DNA from: Paludibacteraceae bacterium
GTDB taxonomy: Bacteria; Bacteroidota; Bacteroidia; Bacteroidales; Paludibacteraceae
Length of the DNA stretch: 64,000 nt
Reading direction: 5' to 3'
NCBI GenBank assembly: GCA_017439235.1
Contig: JAFSJN010000022.1
Span: forward strand, 56,575 to 120,574
The position numbers were made by a program, and so were the translations under genes. Shown in pieces: positions 18,290 to 27,512 of this stretch (position 1 is the first letter of the stretch; each line of letters opens with the position of its first letter). The notes below the pieces were generated by a model that saw only the letters and a program-made list of their open reading frames with translations, had not been told where the DNA came from and made no database searches.

Positions 18290-18505
18290 TTACTTCTTAC
18301 GACGCCACAAAATAGCGACAATCATAAACAGGAAACCGAAGAACGAAATCATCGGTCCTACAGTAATACGACGGAAGGAAAAGATATCCGGATTGTATTC
18401 TGTGGCTCCGCTGGGTTCACCAATCATCAGAAACATTCCCGCTACGATGATGACAAAAGCCACAGCTACCAGTATAGCATTCAGTTTGGGGAGATTATAT
18501 TTCAT
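18290..18505 (-). CDS. DUF3098 two-helix membrane protein, 71 aa
   Basis: There are two hydrophobic helices (residues about 10-28 and 48-66), with EPSGATEYNPDIFSFRRITVGP between them and a terminal RRKK. This matches DUF3098, a short Bacteroidota protein usually encoded directly after ftsX, as here, where it overlaps ftsX by 11 bases. The function is unknown, but the conserved linkage suggests a link to FtsX or envelope assembly. Confidence 0.85.
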   Translation of the reverse strand: MKYNLPKLNAILVAVAFVIIVAGMFLMIGEPSGATEYNPDIFSFRRITVGPMISFFGFLFMIVAILWRRKK

Positions 18506-19376
18506 ATAGTTTATCCGTTTTCATTCTAATATATCGGTCGGTAGCAAAGAGGGACGCAAAGAACGTCATGAGCACACCTACGGCCACTACCGTCACCGCC
18601 ACAAAGGCTATATTCTGCCACGTCAACGCAAACAACAACACACCCAGATGGCGGAAACAATACCATACGGCAGCCGCTAAGGGCAGCAAGGCTAAGATAC
18701 CGGCCTCCACACCCAGTAATATATTGCGGCGAATAAAGGGAGCACGGATGACCCAAGGCGTCGCGCCTACCAAACGCATCGTATTAATGAGGAAGCGCTT
18801 GGAATAGATTTGCAGACGTATCGTATTAACTATCAACCCCACAGCCGTCAGCAACAATATCAAAGCCACCACCATCAGGATAAACGACAGACGGTTGACA
18901 TTACGGTCCAAGAGTTGAATGATATCCTGCTGGTAGATAACGCGGTCTACATAGGGCAGACTCTTCAACTGCTGTTCAATCCACGCCACGCTGTCGGCGC
19001 AAGCATATTCGGGTACCATATGTACCTCAAACGCATCTGCCAAAGGATTATAGCCCAAGAAGCGAACAGGGTCTTCGCCCAAAGAAGCGATATGCTCCTG
19101 CAAGGCCTGCTGCTTAGATATATAGTCGCGACTAAAGCAATAAGGCTCTACCGCCAATATATTATCCAATCGAATCACTTGGGAGGTATCGGCATCTGCG
19201 CGCATCACGACCGTTAAGACGAGGTTTTGACGCACCTCATCTATCACACGGCGAGCCGAGAGCAGGACAACACATTCCAGCCCGACTAAAAACAAGACCA
19301 AAGCCACACTGACAGTGGTGGTCAGATTCATATTAAAAAATCGCTGTTTCACGCGTACGCAGATAATAAAGGGCAA
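18495..19376 (-). CDS. ftsX: Cell division ABC transporter permease FtsX
   Basis: The product has up to 293 aa and the FtsX layout: N-terminal transmembrane helix after KQRFFNMNLTTTVSVALVLFLVGLE, a periplasmic domain (residues about 50-165), and three further helices with LINTMRLVGATPWVIRAPF. FtsX works with FtsE to regulate peptidoglycan hydrolases at the septum; no ftsE is in this window. The start is unclear: TTG at 19376 gives the longest form, and a GTG at 19352 gives a shorter one closer to family length. It lies 28 bases after porN. Confidence 0.9.
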   Translation of the reverse strand: MPFIICVRVKQRFFNMNLTTTVSVALVLFLVGLECVVLLSARRVIDEVRQNLVLTVVMRADADTSQVIRLDNILAVEPYCFSRDYISKQQALQEHIASLGEDPVRFLGYNPLADAFEVHMVPEYACADSVAWIEQQLKSLPYVDRVIYQQDIIQLLDRNVNRLSFILMVVALILLLTAVGLIVNTIRLQIYSKRFLINTMRLVGATPWVIRAPFIRRNILLGVEAGILALLPLAAAVWYCFRHLGVLLFALTWQNIAFVAVTVVAVGVLMTFFASLFATDRYIRMKTDKLYEI

Positions 19377-19404
19377 GTCTATCAGACCTGCCCCCTATCG
19401 CTTA

Positions 19405-20325
19405 TTAGTACTCCCACAGGTCCTGCTCAAAGGTAAGCAGTTCGTTTTCAATACGTGCCTGTTCCTGCTTAGCATCTTTCTCGGTCTTGCAATAGTCCAG
19501 AATCATACGATTGTACATATTGCCTTCGCCGATGATGTAAGAGGAGAAGAGACGTTTTTGGAAGAATTCCTCGAAGGTCACGCGCTTAGCCTCATTCTGT
19601 GTAGGAATGATATAGCGTTTAGCCAGATAGGGGCGCAACTGGTCGTAGAGCACCCAGAACTTAATAGAGGTACGCATAAACTGCGCGCGGTCGTCCTCAT
19701 TACCGGAAGCCATGTCGGGCTGCATAGGAGCCAAGGCGATAATCTTACGATAGAGACGCGATGTGCTGCGGTCGAAGAAGATAACCTCGTATACCAAGTA
19801 CTTGAGTTGGTTGCGCACATAGTTCTCGTAACGGGTGAAGTTGGGAGTCATCTTACCCGATTCCTCATCATAGAGTAAGAGGTAGGTATCCGGGTCTTCA
19901 CGATCCAGATCAGCCCATGTACCGGTCATAAAGAAGTCGGGAACCTCATTGCGGGGTACCAGACGCTCCTCATTAAACGTCGGCTTAACCATATACTGAT
20001 CGGGACGATAGATATCACAACCTTTCGCTACGGCATCCAAGATAGTACGATACAGACTCCAGTAGGTAGGATCATCCGCATTGATGGGGAAATAGAGTTG
20101 GAAATTCTGCTTAAAACGCATATCGATGACGCGATAGATATCACGACGCCACACTACATCCTCAGTACGATGACGTATTGTAACCAGCGAATCAGCCAAT
20201 TCGGTCAACTCTTGTGTTTCCAAACGTACCGTTCCGTCAGGAGCCAAGAACGGATTGATTTGATACTGGGCTTGGGCAGAGAATACCGCACCGAGTAAAA
20301 TCACTAAAACACTTAATTTCTTCAT
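19405..20325 (-). CDS. porN: Type IX secretion system / gliding protein PorN (GldN)
   Basis: The 306-aa secreted protein has a signal peptide (MKKLSVLVILLGAVFSAQA) followed by Gln. The body has GldN features such as DVVWRRDIYRVIDMRFKQN and FKKRLF/FFQKRLFSSYI. PorN forms the periplasmic ring with PorK under the outer membrane. It is fifth in the porP-K-L-M-N order, 15 bases after porM. Confidence 0.9.
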   Translation of the reverse strand: MKKLSVLVILLGAVFSAQAQYQINPFLAPDGTVRLETQELTELADSLVTIRHRTEDVVWRRDIYRVIDMRFKQNFQLYFPINADDPTYWSLYRTILDAVAKGCDIYRPDQYMVKPTFNEERLVPRNEVPDFFMTGTWADLDREDPDTYLLLYDEESGKMTPNFTRYENYVRNQLKYLVYEVIFFDRSTSRLYRKIIALAPMQPDMASGNEDDRAQFMRTSIKFWVLYDQLRPYLAKRYIIPTQNEAKRVTFEEFFQKRLFSSYIIGEGNMYNRMILDYCKTEKDAKQEQARIENELLTFEQDLWEY

Positions 20326-20340
20326 ATTAGGTAGTATTTG

Positions 20341-21954
20341 TTACTTAATAATCAAACCGAAGTTCGGCAAGGTCTTAATCGCGCCACCCGGCTCTTGATA
20401 TTTGATGGTAAGGATGTTCAACATCTCGTTACTCTTCATCTTAGAGATAGCGTTAATCATATCCTTATTGAACACATTACCCGTAGCCTGGATCATACGT
20501 CCGCCGGCATACATCTCAAAACTCTTAATGGTAAAGGGCAAGTTGAGTACGCCATCGGGTCCGTAACTGGCCTCCAGGTGAGCATCAGCAGCCGTCAGAG
20601 CTTTCTTAGCCACTTTCACGCTACCGTCGTAGGTTACCTCGTTAGCTACGAAGAAGCAACTCGGCTTCGGCAGAGGTTTCACGCGGAAGGATTGTGAGCC
20701 CATATTGGTCAGTTTACCATCCACCTCAGCCTGTACGCTGATAGTCACGGTCTTAGCGGCCGTTTGAGGTTGAACAATCCATACACCGTTACGGCGGTCA
20801 ATCTTAGCTCCCACGGCGCTCACTTTCAACTTGTCGGTAGGCACACCGGGAACAGAGATATCGTATTTATTGTCGTAACCGGAATAGATAATGTCCATAT
20901 CCTTATTAGAGATAGTAACCGAAGGTTCACCTACGGTATATTGTCCCTTGAACTCATAGTGCGTCGTATCACCGGGCATCAACATGTATCCGCGATAAGT
21001 CTGCTGACCTACCGAGCCGGCTACGATATCGTATACGCCATTGGGATATTCCTTACCATTGATGAATACAACGGGCAGGTTGGTCGTATCTACCGCAGCC
21101 GAAACGATACGGGCACGATAGTGACCACCTTTCATAATATACTCGCCGTTGTCGGGAATAATAAGAGCTTGCACAGAGTTGATGACGAAGTCAGACGAGC
21201 CGGCCGATTTGAATAAGAACTCCAAGAGGTCATTCTCAGCCAGACGTACATCGTTCTGATATTTAGTCAACATAGCAAATACAGCACCTGCGGGCATCTC
21301 ATCAAAGATTGACTGCTCCCAAGGTATCGTCTCACCCTCATCGTTACGGACATCGCTGGTGTTAAACAAGTCGCTGAACATTTGCACTTTCTCGTTCCAC
21401 TCGTGAGCGAACTTAGGATCGGTCATCTTATGTTGGATGCATTCCGACTCGGCAGTAGTCATGTACACACGATACTGTTCCATGCGCTCTTTGAACTCTA
21501 CGGCGTGTATCTTACCGCTTTCGCCACGTTGCGTCAAAGCATACTCGTGCGGTTTGTTGGTATCACTACCGTTCTTAATAGTCTTAGGCATCTCGGTCAG
21601 TTCTACGCCCTTAACCTTACCTTCTACCATACGTACGATGTCCATCTTGAAGTTCTCGATATAATCGTAGAACTCATCACTCATCTGCTTATTGGCTTGT
21701 GCCACAGCCCACCATTCGCCGTACTTTTTCATGCCACCTTCGTCTTTACTATAGGCAGCTTCGAAGGTGCGCATCAGGTCGTTGGTTCGTCCTTCCGTAG
21801 AAATGATGGACGATTCCATACTCTTACGTAACTTGTTGAAGCCGTTCAAGATGTCCGCTGATACATTCAGGGCCAACATGGCGGTCAACACCAAGTACAT
21901 CATGCCTATCATTTTTTGTCTCGGGGTTTCCGGACAGTTTTTTGCTCCACCCAT
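20341..21954 (-). CDS. porM: Type IX secretion motor shaft protein PorM (GldM)
   Basis: The 537-aa product begins MGGAKNCPETPRQKMIGMMY and has one transmembrane helix at about residues 16-35 (MMYLVLTAMLALNVSADIL). A long periplasmic part follows: alpha-helical at first (to about residue 230), then beta domains, ending NFGLIIK. PorM forms the elongated periplasmic dimer that passes rotation from PorL to the PorKN ring. It lies 53 bases downstream of porL, in the conserved T9SS order. Confidence 0.95.
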   Translation of the reverse strand: MGGAKNCPETPRQKMIGMMYLVLTAMLALNVSADILNGFNKLRKSMESSIISTEGRTNDLMRTFEAAYSKDEGGMKKYGEWWAVAQANKQMSDEFYDYIENFKMDIVRMVEGKVKGVELTEMPKTIKNGSDTNKPHEYALTQRGESGKIHAVEFKERMEQYRVYMTTAESECIQHKMTDPKFAHEWNEKVQMFSDLFNTSDVRNDEGETIPWEQSIFDEMPAGAVFAMLTKYQNDVRLAENDLLEFLFKSAGSSDFVINSVQALIIPDNGEYIMKGGHYRARIVSAAVDTTNLPVVFINGKEYPNGVYDIVAGSVGQQTYRGYMLMPGDTTHYEFKGQYTVGEPSVTISNKDMDIIYSGYDNKYDISVPGVPTDKLKVSAVGAKIDRRNGVWIVQPQTAAKTVTISVQAEVDGKLTNMGSQSFRVKPLPKPSCFFVANEVTYDGSVKVAKKALTAADAHLEASYGPDGVLNLPFTIKSFEMYAGGRMIQATGNVFNKDMINAISKMKSNEMLNILTIKYQEPGGAIKTLPNFGLIIK

Positions 21955-22007
21955 CTCTTAACGTTTATAGGTTTTAAGATTGATTTATTGGATTGAACAC
22001 CTGATTA

Positions 22008-22937
22008 TCAGGCTAGTGCACTCAGCATATTGCCGTACACTTTATTCAAGTCGGCTACCTGAGCAGCCAATTTCTTATTGGCTTCCTCGTAAGCCTGCTG
22101 GTTCTTCAGTGCCTCAGCTGTAGAGGTCTGCAATTTGGTCATATCGGCATTAACAGCCTGCAACTGCTTAGAAGCTTTCTCCACCTCAGCCACCTGAGCC
22201 TTGTAAGCCTCAGCCTGAGCTTGAAGCGCACTGAGTTGCAACTCATAAACGGCATTCACCTCACCCAATTTAGCGCCAACAGCAGCGATGCTCTTATTGT
22301 ATTCTTTCGTGCCGGCTACAACACCTTGCATATCGTTCACAATAGTAGCATAGGTATTATTCAGTTCATCCTGTTTCTGCCCCAGAGCTTCTGCACCTGC
22401 AGCATACTTGCCGGCAGCTTCTCCGGCGGCATCCAATTTCTCGCCCAGCTTAGTGGTAGAGGTCGCCAATTTACCCAGATCGCTCAATTGGTTGGCCGTA
22501 GTAGCCAGATTTGCAATACCTTCCTTCAAGGCCTTCATCTCTTTATCATCCAATACAGAGCCTGCCTTTTCTTCGCCCTTACCGGTACTCATACCCAGTT
22601 GCGCTTTAGAACGAGCGATACGCTCATCGGGAGAACCGTACTCCAACAACTCGGGGAACACGTTAGCCCAGTGGAATTCCTCGTGGGGAGCTTCCAACAC
22701 ACCAATCGTGAACAAGAAAGCCTCTGTACACATACCGAGTGTCAACACTATACCTGCGCCGGGCCAGTGCATAATCTTAAACAATGCACCTACGATAACG
22801 ACGGCAGCACCCATAGAGTAAATAATATTGACCCACTTCTTACCGGTGTAAGAGTGATACCAGGTCATGAACTTGTTTTCCTTGTGGCCTTCGAATGAAT
22901 CGTACCAATTCGAATACGCATTTGTGTTTTGTACCAT
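22008..22937 (-). CDS. porL: Type IX secretion motor protein PorL (GldL)
   Basis: Two transmembrane helices lie at residues about 35-57 (NIIYSMGAAVVIVGALFKIMHW) and 64-86, the second carrying the conserved Glu in MCTEAFLF that is thought to couple proton flow to rotation. Residues about 140-309 are a predicted coiled coil rich in Ala, Lys and Gln. PorL with PorM forms the inner-membrane motor. Length and gene order are normal. Confidence 0.95.
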   Translation of the reverse strand: MVQNTNAYSNWYDSFEGHKENKFMTWYHSYTGKKWVNIIYSMGAAVVIVGALFKIMHWPGAGIVLTLGMCTEAFLFTIGVLEAPHEEFHWANVFPELLEYGSPDERIARSKAQLGMSTGKGEEKAGSVLDDKEMKALKEGIANLATTANQLSDLGKLATSTTKLGEKLDAAGEAAGKYAAGAEALGQKQDELNNTYATIVNDMQGVVAGTKEYNKSIAAVGAKLGEVNAVYELQLSALQAQAEAYKAQVAEVEKASKQLQAVNADMTKLQTSTAEALKNQQAYEEANKKLAAQVADLNKVYGNMLSALA

Positions 22938-22984
22938 AACAGCAACTATTTTTTTATATTATTATTCTAAGTTTTGATTGTCTA

Positions 22985-24331
22985 TTAATCGCCGATATAC
23001 GAGCGAACGCAACGGAAGCCGATATAAGCACGGCTCTCGTACTGATATTCCGACGAGCGCACACCGCACTGCAGATAATAACTGATATCCTTCCAGCTAC
23101 CACCGCGGATTACCTTTTGCTTCAGGGCATTCGGGTCATCCTTGCGAGCCATGTATTGGAAGTTAGGATTGACATCACTTACGTAGGTATTAGCCGTAGA
23201 TACATAAGCGGTAGCGGTCCACTCGGCCACATTACCGGCCATATCGAACAGACCGAAATCGTTCGGACGGAACTGAGCCACCTTCATCGTCATGGTACCC
23301 GTATCATCGTTATAGGCACCACGATAGGGCTTAAAGTTAGCCAAGAAGCAACCCTTGCCGTCGCGAGCATAATTGCCTCCCCAAGGATACATAGCCATCT
23401 TGCGGCCACCGCGAGCGGCATATTCCCACTCAGCCTCGGTCGGCAAACGATAGATATGCGAGCTAACCTTCGTATTGCCCTCAAAGAGTTGGGTACGCCA
23501 ATCGCAGAACGCGTGCGCTTGCTCCCATGTAACACCTACGACAGGATATTCCGTATATCCGGCGAAGGAGAAGTAACCGCGCAACATCGGGTCGTTGTAA
23601 GCATATTGGAAATCGCGCAGCCAAACCATCGTGTCGGGATAGACACTAATAATCTTTCTGGTAATCAGATCTTTCGGCTCACGCAGAGGACGTGTAATAG
23701 TACTATCCTGAATCCAGCCCTGCTCATCGACCCAGAATGTATCTACACGAGCAGTAGCACCAGCAGGATATTTACCTTTGGACACATCATATTTGTTTTG
23801 CAGAAGGGCAGCCTGATCGTAGTTCATCCAACTATAACGATAGTGCAACTTAATCGTTTGCAGACCGCCATCGCTGTAGAACATCGGTTCCAAAGCCTCT
23901 TGTACCTCTTCCTCCTTACTATTCCAAGGAATTTTCTTACGCCAGTTGATACGATAATTCTCCTCATCGAATTCGCCGTTCTTAGGTTGGATAGCGTAGT
24001 CAGTCATTCCGGCATCAACCAGCAATGTATAGGCCATCGAGTCACGCACCCAATTCACGAACTGCTTGTATTCGTTGTTGGTAATCTCTGTCTCGTCCAT
24101 CCAGAAGGCATCCACCGTCGTCATAAAGATATTGTCCGGCTGGTGGAAAATAGCCGATTGGGTATTTTCGCCCATCATGAACGATCCTTTCTTAATAAAG
24201 ACCATACCATACGGATTGGCTTCTTTCCATTGAGTAGGTTTAGTTGCGCCCACCAATTCTCCGGCAGGGCCGTTGCAAGAAGCCATAATCACGGCCATTG
24301 CCGCGGCATAAAGAATGCTTTTAATCTTCAT
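22985..24331 (-). CDS. porK: Type IX secretion lipoprotein PorK (GldK)
   Basis: The 448-aa protein has a lipoprotein signal (IMASC, Cys19) and an FGE-sulfatase/SUMF1-like domain: PYGMVFIKKGSFMMGEN, FWMDETEITNNEYKQFV, YRLPTEAEWEYAARGGR, FDMAGNVAEWTATAY, and a final IGFRCVRSYIGD. GldK/PorK uses this fold structurally, as part of the ring bound to the outer membrane with PorN. The extended insert at residues about 110-210 is typical of GldK. It lies ten bases after porP. Confidence 0.95.
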   Translation of the reverse strand: MKIKSILYAAAMAVIMASCNGPAGELVGATKPTQWKEANPYGMVFIKKGSFMMGENTQSAIFHQPDNIFMTTVDAFWMDETEITNNEYKQFVNWVRDSMAYTLLVDAGMTDYAIQPKNGEFDEENYRINWRKKIPWNSKEEEVQEALEPMFYSDGGLQTIKLHYRYSWMNYDQAALLQNKYDVSKGKYPAGATARVDTFWVDEQGWIQDSTITRPLREPKDLITRKIISVYPDTMVWLRDFQYAYNDPMLRGYFSFAGYTEYPVVGVTWEQAHAFCDWRTQLFEGNTKVSSHIYRLPTEAEWEYAARGGRKMAMYPWGGNYARDGKGCFLANFKPYRGAYNDDTGTMTMKVAQFRPNDFGLFDMAGNVAEWTATAYVSTANTYVSDVNPNFQYMARKDDPNALKQKVIRGGSWKDISYYLQCGVRSSEYQYESRAYIGFRCVRSYIGD

Positions 24332-24341
24332 ATAACTTTAA

Positions 24342-25322
24342 TTATAAATATCTTACACTTTTATATTTATTGGTTCTACGAGGTTTGAGGATATTAAATC
24401 CATAGGCCAAAAACACCTCATGTGAACCATAGGTTCCTCGAATTAAGTTATTCGCCGGCAATTCATAGGTGTACCCCAATTGCAATCCGCTAATAATATC
24501 TATACCCAATAGTACATTCACACTACCAGCGATACGGTATCCCAATCCGAAACGATATCTCTCTTTCAACTCGGCCAACATCGTTAAGTTAACATCCCAG
24601 TTAGCAAAATCCGTCATCACCATCATACTGGGTTTAAGTACCCAATCGCGGTTGCGCAGCCGCCAGTTGTAACCTCCTGCTATATACATCGTTCCCACTA
24701 AGCGAATGGTTGCCAAATCGCTCCATTCTATCTTCGGGCGCGTCACGTGACTATAACTGGCGCCCACCCACCATTGCGGAGCCGAATACCAGATACCCAG
24801 GCCCATATCGAAGGACATACCGTTACTGCCGTTCTGTCCGCTGCCTTGCGGGATAGCATCGTCATTGGCAGAGAAGAAACCGAGTCCTTCACCGCCTACG
24901 GCGGAAACTATTCGATCCAGATTAACACTGTCGGTCTTAAAACTAACATTCACAAAGCCCAAATCGATACCGGCTGACAAATAACCATTTCCAATCTTAT
25001 GTCGGTAGGCATATTGTACATGAAGAGCCTGATTACTGAACAAACCATATTTGTCGTTCAAGAAGCGTATGCCGGCTGCATGTTTGGTCTTACCGATTAC
25101 AAAAGGCGACGAAAACGTAAAGTAGGTAGTCATCGGCAAATCCGACATGCCCGTATATTGCATACGATGCATTCCGGCTACTCGCATCAAATCGCCTTCC
25201 CCCGCCGCTGCGGGATTATACGTGGTTTGCAAGTGCATATATTGTCCCAACTGAGGATCGGTCTGCGCCCATAGCACGGATACAGTCACCGACAATGCAA
25301 GCAGAACAACATATCTTTTCAC
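24342..25322 (-). CDS. porP: PorP/SprF-family type IX secretion outer-membrane protein
   Basis: The 326-aa product has a signal peptide (KRYVVLLALSVTVSVLWA) then QTDPQLGQYMHLQTTYNPAAAG, the PorP/SprF hallmark. The rest is a beta-barrel-like series of strands ending YGFNILKPRRTNKYKS. The start is GTG at 25322. It leads the porPKLMN block, so it is more likely the core PorP than an adhesin-paired SprF paralogue. Confidence 0.9.
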   Translation of the reverse strand: MKRYVVLLALSVTVSVLWAQTDPQLGQYMHLQTTYNPAAAGEGDLMRVAGMHRMQYTGMSDLPMTTYFTFSSPFVIGKTKHAAGIRFLNDKYGLFSNQALHVQYAYRHKIGNGYLSAGIDLGFVNVSFKTDSVNLDRIVSAVGGEGLGFFSANDDAIPQGSGQNGSNGMSFDMGLGIWYSAPQWWVGASYSHVTRPKIEWSDLATIRLVGTMYIAGGYNWRLRNRDWVLKPSMMVMTDFANWDVNLTMLAELKERYRFGLGYRIAGSVNVLLGIDIISGLQLGYTYELPANNLIRGTYGSHEVFLAYGFNILKPRRTNKYKSVRYL

Positions 25323-25355
25323 TTTGCTTCTCGTTTCACTTTATACCCAGCAGGA

Positions 25356-25577
25356 TTAATATTCCTCTTCATCAAAGAAGAAATCCTCCTTCGTAGGGTA
25401 GTCGGGCCAAAGATCTTCTATACTCTCGTATATCTCATCTTCGTCCTCCAATTCTTGCAGATTTTCAATCACTTCCATCGGCGCACCAATGCGGTTCGCA
25501 TAATCCAACAACTCATCCTTGGTTGCAGGCCAAGGAGCGTCCTCTATCTTCGATGCCAATTCAAGTGTCCAATACAT
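25356..25577 (-). CDS. DUF2795 small acidic protein, 73 aa
   Basis: The product MYWTLELASKIEDAPWPATK continues with KDELLDYANRIGAPMEVIENL and a very acidic tail (EDEDEIYESIEDLWPDYPTKEDFFFDEEEY). This matches the DUF2795 family of short Bacteroidota proteins. It is first behind the promoter at 25631-25662 and 33 bases before porP, so it is likely co-transcribed with the T9SS genes. The function is unknown. Confidence 0.85.
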   Translation of the reverse strand: MYWTLELASKIEDAPWPATKDELLDYANRIGAPMEVIENLQELEDEDEIYESIEDLWPDYPTKEDFFFDEEEY

Positions 25578-25630
25578 AGTTTATGGTTCTTTTAGGTGCA
25601 ATACGAGTATATAGTCTCGCAATTAACGCG

Positions 25631-25662
25631 CAAAGGTATAAAAAATTATTTGTATCTGCAAA
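25631..25662 (-). promoter_or_regulatory. Promoter for the DUF2795-porPKLMN operon
   Basis: On the minus strand, TTTG (25662-25659), 20 bases, then TACCTTTG (25638-25631): a full consensus. It is the only such site found upstream of the T9SS genes. Confidence 0.75.
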
Positions 25663-25669
25663 ACTTTTT

Positions 25670-26182
25670 CTATTTTTTCCACAAAAAAAGCGAAATTCCC
25701 TCATTTTTTGCCCATTTTCTACTCAATAAGAAGAAGAAATCGCTCAATCTGTTCACATATTGCATTGCCTCAGAGGGGACATCAACAGCCCACATCCGAC
25801 GCTCCAAACGGCGCGTTACAGTACGGCATAAATGGCATAAAGAAACACCCTCGCTGCCCCCCGGTAAGACAAACGCTCGCAAAGGCGGCAATTCGGTCTG
25901 CAATTCATCTAACCACACCTCTATCTCCTGCACGTCAGCCGCTGTAATCCAATCACCCGGAGCCGAAGATAGCAAGGCACCCAAGTTAAACAAACCATTC
26001 TGGATACGCTCCAAACGGGCACCGATGATTTCATCTTGATTCTTAGAAGCCAACAATCCGACCCACGAATTTAATTCATCCGCGGTGCCATACGCCTCAA
26101 TACGAGCATCAGTTTTATCCACACGCTCGCCATTGGCCAAAGAGGTTTGCCCCTTATCGCCTGTCTTTGTATAAATACTCAT
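25670..26182 (-). CDS. PduO-type cob(I)alamin adenosyltransferase
   Basis: The 170-aa product begins MSIYTKTGDKGQTSLANGER, the P-loop-like ATP-binding motif of the PduO family. VDKTDARIEAYGTADELNSWVG and the C-terminal helix with EAMQYVNRLSDFFFLLSR are also typical. It transfers adenosyl from ATP to cobalamin to form coenzyme B12. The ATG overlaps the upstream methyltransferase stop as ATGA. No other B12 genes are in the window. Confidence 0.92.
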   Translation of the reverse strand: MSIYTKTGDKGQTSLANGERVDKTDARIEAYGTADELNSWVGLLASKNQDEIIGARLERIQNGLFNLGALLSSAPGDWITAADVQEIEVWLDELQTELPPLRAFVLPGGSEGVSLCHLCRTVTRRLERRMWAVDVPSEAMQYVNRLSDFFFLLSRKWAKNEGISLFLWKK

Positions 26183-26994
26183 ATGCGTAGTAAATAAGTT
26201 TTACGTTCCAGATGAGGTTCAAAAAACACCAGCCCCATATTCCCAAAATCCATCGTTGCCGTCACTTTAGGATGATGTATTATCTGTTTCCATGCGGCAT
26301 ACATATCGGGTGAATAGCGAATATCATCCACAGCTACAATACCATCGGGATGGATACACGATGCAATAATCTCAAAATAACGCAAGGTAGCTTTCCCCGT
26401 ATGGTTGGCATCTATAAAAGCAAAGTCTATCTCCTCGCGCGCGTAATTATATAAGGTGTCATCAATGTTACCCTGTACCAAAACAATATTTTGGATATCC
26501 AAACGACTCCAATTAGCCTTAGCCAGCGCAGCAATCTCATCGCTTCCCTCGAAGGTCACTACCCGATTGCGCGAATCGGCCGCCGCCAGGTAGGCCGTAG
26601 TGATACCCAAAGAAGTTCCCAACTCTATAATATTCAAAGGTCCATGCGGTTGTAAGCGATATTCATCTCCCGTCATATGCATCACGAGGCGAAATAACAG
26701 TTCCGCAGTCGTTCGGTTGCTCAGACCTGTCTTCGCAATAGCGGTCACTCTTCGCAGAGTGGACCGCGTACGCCCCACACCATAATCTGTGACCTGTATC
26801 GTCTGGGAAGATTGCAACATCGCCAATCGTTGCCGTTCTATCGATTGCCATGCATAATAACGATTCGAATCGCGGAACACCATCCGAACCAGATAGAACA
26901 ATCTGGGCGAATGGATTCCCTCTCCCCCTGTATTCCATGCCGTCACATGATGCCACAACAGGGAAAAGCAATGATATAGGGCATTGTTTACCAC
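26179..26994 (-). CDS. Class I SAM-dependent methyltransferase (O-methyltransferase-like)
   Basis: The 271-aa product has the SAM-binding motif NIIELGTSLGITTAYLA near residues 122-138, then VVTFEGSDEIAALA (motif post-I), IDFAFIDANHTG (motif II) and GIVAVDDIRYSPDM. The last two resemble class I O-methyltransferases. The start is GTG at 26994, overlapping the lptE stop. The substrate is unknown. It lies in a tightly overlapping run (activator, lptE, methyltransferase, adenosyltransferase). Confidence 0.75.
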   Translation of the reverse strand: MVNNALYHCFSLLWHHVTAWNTGGEGIHSPRLFYLVRMVFRDSNRYYAWQSIERQRLAMLQSSQTIQVTDYGVGRTRSTLRRVTAIAKTGLSNRTTAELLFRLVMHMTGDEYRLQPHGPLNIIELGTSLGITTAYLAAADSRNRVVTFEGSDEIAALAKANWSRLDIQNIVLVQGNIDDTLYNYAREEIDFAFIDANHTGKATLRYFEIIASCIHPDGIVAVDDIRYSPDMYAAWKQIIHHPKVTATMDFGNMGLVFFEPHLERKTYLLRI

Positions 26995-27512
26995 TTAGCT
27001 ACCGTATCGTTAAAGATGTTTTCCGTAATTTCGGTAATCATCGTTGCGCACAACTCCTCCTGCACGTCCGTCAACAATCGGTTGGCATCAAAAGTCTGAA
27101 ACGCCGTATATGTCTTTTCAAAACTCTCTTCGGGATTGACATTATTGGTGAAGCGCACCCGTATGGTCAAGGTCAGTTTTGTTTCACTGGAATAGCTGTC
27201 TGCAGCAACTGCCATAGGAGTGAGAACATAATCCGCTATCTCGCCTTCCAACTCCAGATTACCCCCACGGCGAAGAATTTGCAGACGTGTTTGACGAGCA
27301 AACAAATCACGCAAAGCCTCACTAAACTCGTTACTCAACGATGGATTCACCAAGGCTGCCATATTGGGAAAATCGGCTATCGAAATACTCTTGGTAGTAC
27401 TATAATCAATACTTGCTCCATTAAAACGATAACGAATAGAGCAGCCGGTTAACAGTAGGGTTAAGAACAACAATGCCCCTAAAGAAAGGCCATGAGCAGA
27501 TGCTATTTTCAT
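26988..27512 (-). CDS. lptE: LPS assembly lipoprotein LptE
   Basis: The 174-aa lipoprotein has LLTGC at about residues 20-24, followed by SIRYRFNGASIDYSTTKSIS and SNEFSEALRDLFARQTRL, the Bacteroidota LptE pattern. It plugs the LptD barrel and aids LPS delivery to the outer membrane. The ATG overlaps the upstream activator gene as ATGA; the activator-lptE pairing is one I recognise from other Bacteroidales. Confidence 0.88.
   Translation of the reverse strand: MKIASAHGLSLGALLFLTLLLTGCSIRYRFNGASIDYSTTKSISIADFPNMAALVNPSLSNEFSEALRDLFARQTRLQILRRGGNLELEGEIADYVLTPMAVAADSYSSETKLTLTIRVRFTNNVNPEESFEKTYTAFQTFDANRLLTDVQEELCATMITEITENIFNDTVAKW

Noticed and set aside
23117-24388. 423-codon ORF antisense to porK
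   Set aside because: porK is conserved across its length; the antisense product has no domain and no promoter.
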